A model generated the notes under the pieces. It saw nothing but the letters and a program-made list of their open reading frames with translations, was not told the origin of the DNA and did not search any database. 64,000 bases of DNA from Oxyruncus cristatus. Taxonomy: Eukaryota; Chordata; Aves; Passeriformes; Cotingidae. Numbering within the stretch: the stretch's first letter is position 1; each line of letters begins with the position of its first letter. Made by a program: the position numbers and the translations under genes. This document shows, in pieces, positions 61,055-64,000 of this stretch. The stretch lies in NCBI GenBank assembly GCA_013399855.1, contig VXAY01002371.1, positions 1,022,038 to 1,086,037 on the forward strand, written 5' to 3'.

Positions 61055-64000
61055 GATCGAGACCTGCAACTTGCTTCAATGTAATATAGTTTACACTGAA
61101 AAGAATACTTTAGCTAGAAAAATATTCAGTTACACTAGCATGGGATCTTGTTAATTAAAAAACAGTTGTCTTCATGTTTGAAGTTAGTATTTTTCTACAA
61201 GACTCTTACAATTTCAGCTTTGTTTGTGTGACTTCAAGCTGCTGCCTGTTTGTGATAAGGGCAAGTCATCACCTTACGCTGTCATATCAGTGAACACTGC
61301 AGAATGCCCACCCTGACTGTGCAGACTGTCGAAATTTATTGATTTCAAAAACTCTTTCTCATTTCATGTTTTACTGTTGCAGTGCAGCTTCTGTGACTCT
61401 TGTTGCTTTGTTTTCAGGTATACATGGGTTGACTAGGATTCTAAATTGATTTAGGAGAAGCCTAGCAGTGCAGCTTTGTTTGCCTTCTGAACTTAAGAAT
61501 ATATTGCCACTGCTTTATCATCGTTTCTGAACCTATTGTGAGAATAAAATTATGTAATTGGAAGGAATAGTACATACTTTGGGGGGAAACTGTGGTGATA
61601 TCACAAAATTAAAGCACAAGAGATTTTTTTTTTAATGGCTTTGTTCTTACCAGCTCCTGTGAAAAGTCCCCATCTGCATTTTTAAATTATAATACTTGCC
61701 TGTAACCCATGGCTTAGTATTTTTGCAGGACAAGCATTAGAAAATTGGGATGGGTGAAAAATTTAATTCTTGTGAAATATGGAGCTAAATAGTTATAAAT
61801 CCTTTGCCACTATCTGCATGACACTTCATCTTATCTTTCAAAAGTTGGTCTACTTCTATTAACAGGACTCTTGTCTTTGTTGCAAATGCGAGAAATGTAT
61901 TATTATGTCTAAGTTGTAAAGAGCTATCGAGACTAGCAGAGCTACTTTTTCTCCATGGACTTGTTCAATATTTATTTTTACGAAATGGGTTCCTGGCTCT
62001 CTAGTTTCCTGAAAATATGCAGTATCTGGCTATATCTGTGGTTAGAAGGTAAACATTGAGGCTTAACAATTCTTCTTAATTGTGTGTACTTTTTATATTT
62101 TCAGTGTTTAACTACAGTTGTAAAGTGAGAGAAAAAATACAGCTAATTTCTTAATAAAAGGCTGTAAGGTGATATAATATCCAGAAAACACCATGGAAGG
62201 TCAAAATATGAGTGGGAATGGTTTATTTCTGTGCTTTTGCCCTGCTTGTCTCTGCATAGTTTCCAAGAGAGGGCCTGGAATAGGGATAATACAAAGACAA
62301 AATCTCAGTTGAACATGTTCTGGGGTTTTTAATGTGAATTTTAATCTTCTGTAAGTCTTACTGCTGTTGTGGGAGTCTCTTTTCTTCCCAGGTGGTGTGA
62401 CAAAGTGGAGGACCGTACAGGGTTAGAAGCTCTTTACTCACCTGGTGCCATGAGGCATCTTTGCTATTGTTTCTCAACTTCCCTCTGTTGCTTTCCTGAG
62501 CTGTCCTTTTTGGAGAAAGTTACTTGGAATTTTTTCCTTTTGGGTGTCTAGATGTCTTGTTAGTCTGCATCTGGTGTCAGGGCTTTTGTAAGGATTTATA
62601 ATGTAAGGTAGAAAAAGTAGAAGAAAGGTTAATTATTAAAAGGATTAGTGGTCATCTTTTCAAAGGTTATGACAGCAGAAAGCAATAGGTATTGAGAAGC
62701 CGTGAATACTGGAGGCATTTCAGCTCTTCACTGTTTTCCTCTCCCTTTCCCTTGCTAATCTTTCCTTGAATCCTGTGTGGAATAAAGTGAAGAAAAAAGG
62801 AGAGGTGGTATTAGTCCCTTACGTAACAGCAAGTACAGTGATCGCACCTTTCTTTCCTTAACAAAAGGTTGGAGAGCAACTAGCATTCTCCTCTTCCTTG
62901 AAGGCAGTTCATAGTGAAACATGGGAATACTAGGGAGAAAATAGGAAATTCTAAAATTTTGTGTTATCAGTTCCTAGTTGGGAAATCTATTCTATTCCAG
63001 AAGCAAATAAATAGGGCAGAGTATTTGGGAGCTAGAGGAATAGCTGTTTAAACACCTGTCAGTTACTTTTCCCTCCTTGTGTATAAAATACGGTCTTGGA
63101 AGAAGCACCAGGAAAACCAAGTTGTATTGGCATCAGCGTGAGTATTTCTGTTTGACTCTTGCCTATCAACGTTACCTCATGTTGTTGTAGGGGTTTTCAC
63201 CAGGTTAATGAATGGATTTTTGTTTATTTTTCTCTACTACTATGGATGTGGTAGAAAATAAGTGGAAACTAGAGGCTTCCGCCCAAATGTTGCAGCGGTG
63301 GTCTTGTGTTTGTCGTCATATATGTTGGTTTGGGAACTAATAGAGAAGAAAGAGAGCAACTAGTTTCTGTGACTGCTTCTGGTCTTTCCCCCATTTTCCT
63401 GGCAGCTGTTCTGTCAGAAGTCCTCCACCATTACTAGAGGACTTTCTGCCAGTGTAGTTTCATGGGTGAAGATAACTGCAGATACAAAGTTAGCCTGAAA
63501 CTATGGCAGCCCAGCTCTGAGCCTCTTCCTAGTATGGACACCCTTCATATCTGAGAGTGTCAGTTCCTCTTCTAGAGAAGAGGACTGACAGAAAAAGGGA
63601 CTTCTGTGGCTGTGTTCAATAGCTAAAGATCTTTTCTTCCCTATGTCTTAGTGGGAGGTTCTCTCTTGAGGTTGTCCTACCAATCCTTCTGAAACTTCTC
63701 CACAGGTTCTCACTTCAGGTGCTGTCTTCTAACACTGTTGTTTCCAATTAGCTGCTAACAACTCAAGGAAGTGGTTTGCTGTTATTAACCATTTTTCATT
63801 CCTCTGTAGAATATGTATGTCTCCTTTCTCATATCCTACAGGCCCACATTATTGCTTGTTTGTAACAGCTGCCAGAGGCAACCTTGTGTGGTTGGACAAG
63901 CTTTTAAACTTCCTAAATGTTTATTCTAGTGCTAAGGCAATGTAAAATCAGAAAAGTCTGGTTTAGTGTTGAGTACATCCTTGATTTATTTTGCCCCCCC
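61055..64000. other. AT-rich stretch to the window end
   Basis: No recognised repeat or RNA gene. A good acceptor (TCTTTTCTTCCCAG, ending 62391) precedes 52 open codons starting WCDKVEDRTGLEALYS and ending with a stop at 62551, without a donor or a recognisable domain. Otherwise intron-like. Confidence 0.45.

Noticed and set aside
1..64000. CRISPR arrays, tRNA or rRNA genes, bacterial operons, endogenous retrovirus genes
   Set aside because: None found: there are no regularly spaced repeats, no cloverleaf-like A and B box pairs noticed, and no gag, pol or env-type reading frames. The RT-like sequence here is CR1.

Overview
This window looks like nuclear DNA from a bird, or at least a sauropsid. 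The evidence is the repeat content. Every transposable element I can recognise is a CR1-type LINE. They include a long degenerate copy, a nested pair of 3' ends in opposite orientation, and an older fragment. The rest is about 40% GC, intron-like or intergenic DNA with one strong CpG island. I see no operons, bacterial signals, tRNA, rRNA, CRISPR array or recognisable virus-derived gene. The species cannot be named from the sequence.

Layout. 1-3490 holds no recognisable gene. About 3490-6740 is a minus-strand CR1 LINE more than 3 kb long. It has remnants of ORF1 (an esterase-like region), endonuclease and reverse transcriptase, is broken by stops and frameshifts, and is interrupted by an assembly gap at 3553-3822. 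About 8640-9275 is an older plus-strand CR1 3' fragment. From 9276 to 31830 there is non-coding DNA with simple repeats, a perfect 2 x 26 bp tandem duplication (10445-10496), a GC-richer stretch (12640-13140) and TAAT-rich blocks that look like possible non-coding regulatory DNA. At 31832-31935, 36717-36759 and 42830-42942 there are exon-like segments on the plus strand with splice-site-like borders. The last has a stop codon and a downstream AATAAA. They may be exons of one plus-strand gene that I cannot name, but they do not join completely in phase. About 43441-44700 is a composite of three CR1 pieces in alternating orientation.

From about 50390 to 51600 lies a CpG island whose core is an assembly gap (50658-51401). 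It very probably contains the promoter and first exon of a gene. Beyond it, 51600-64000 is AT-rich and resembles a long first intron, although direction is not proven. It carries a 22-nt microexon candidate and a few weak exon-like open stretches. No complete protein-coding gene can be assembled from this window, so exon calls are given with low confidence and the mobile elements with high confidence.
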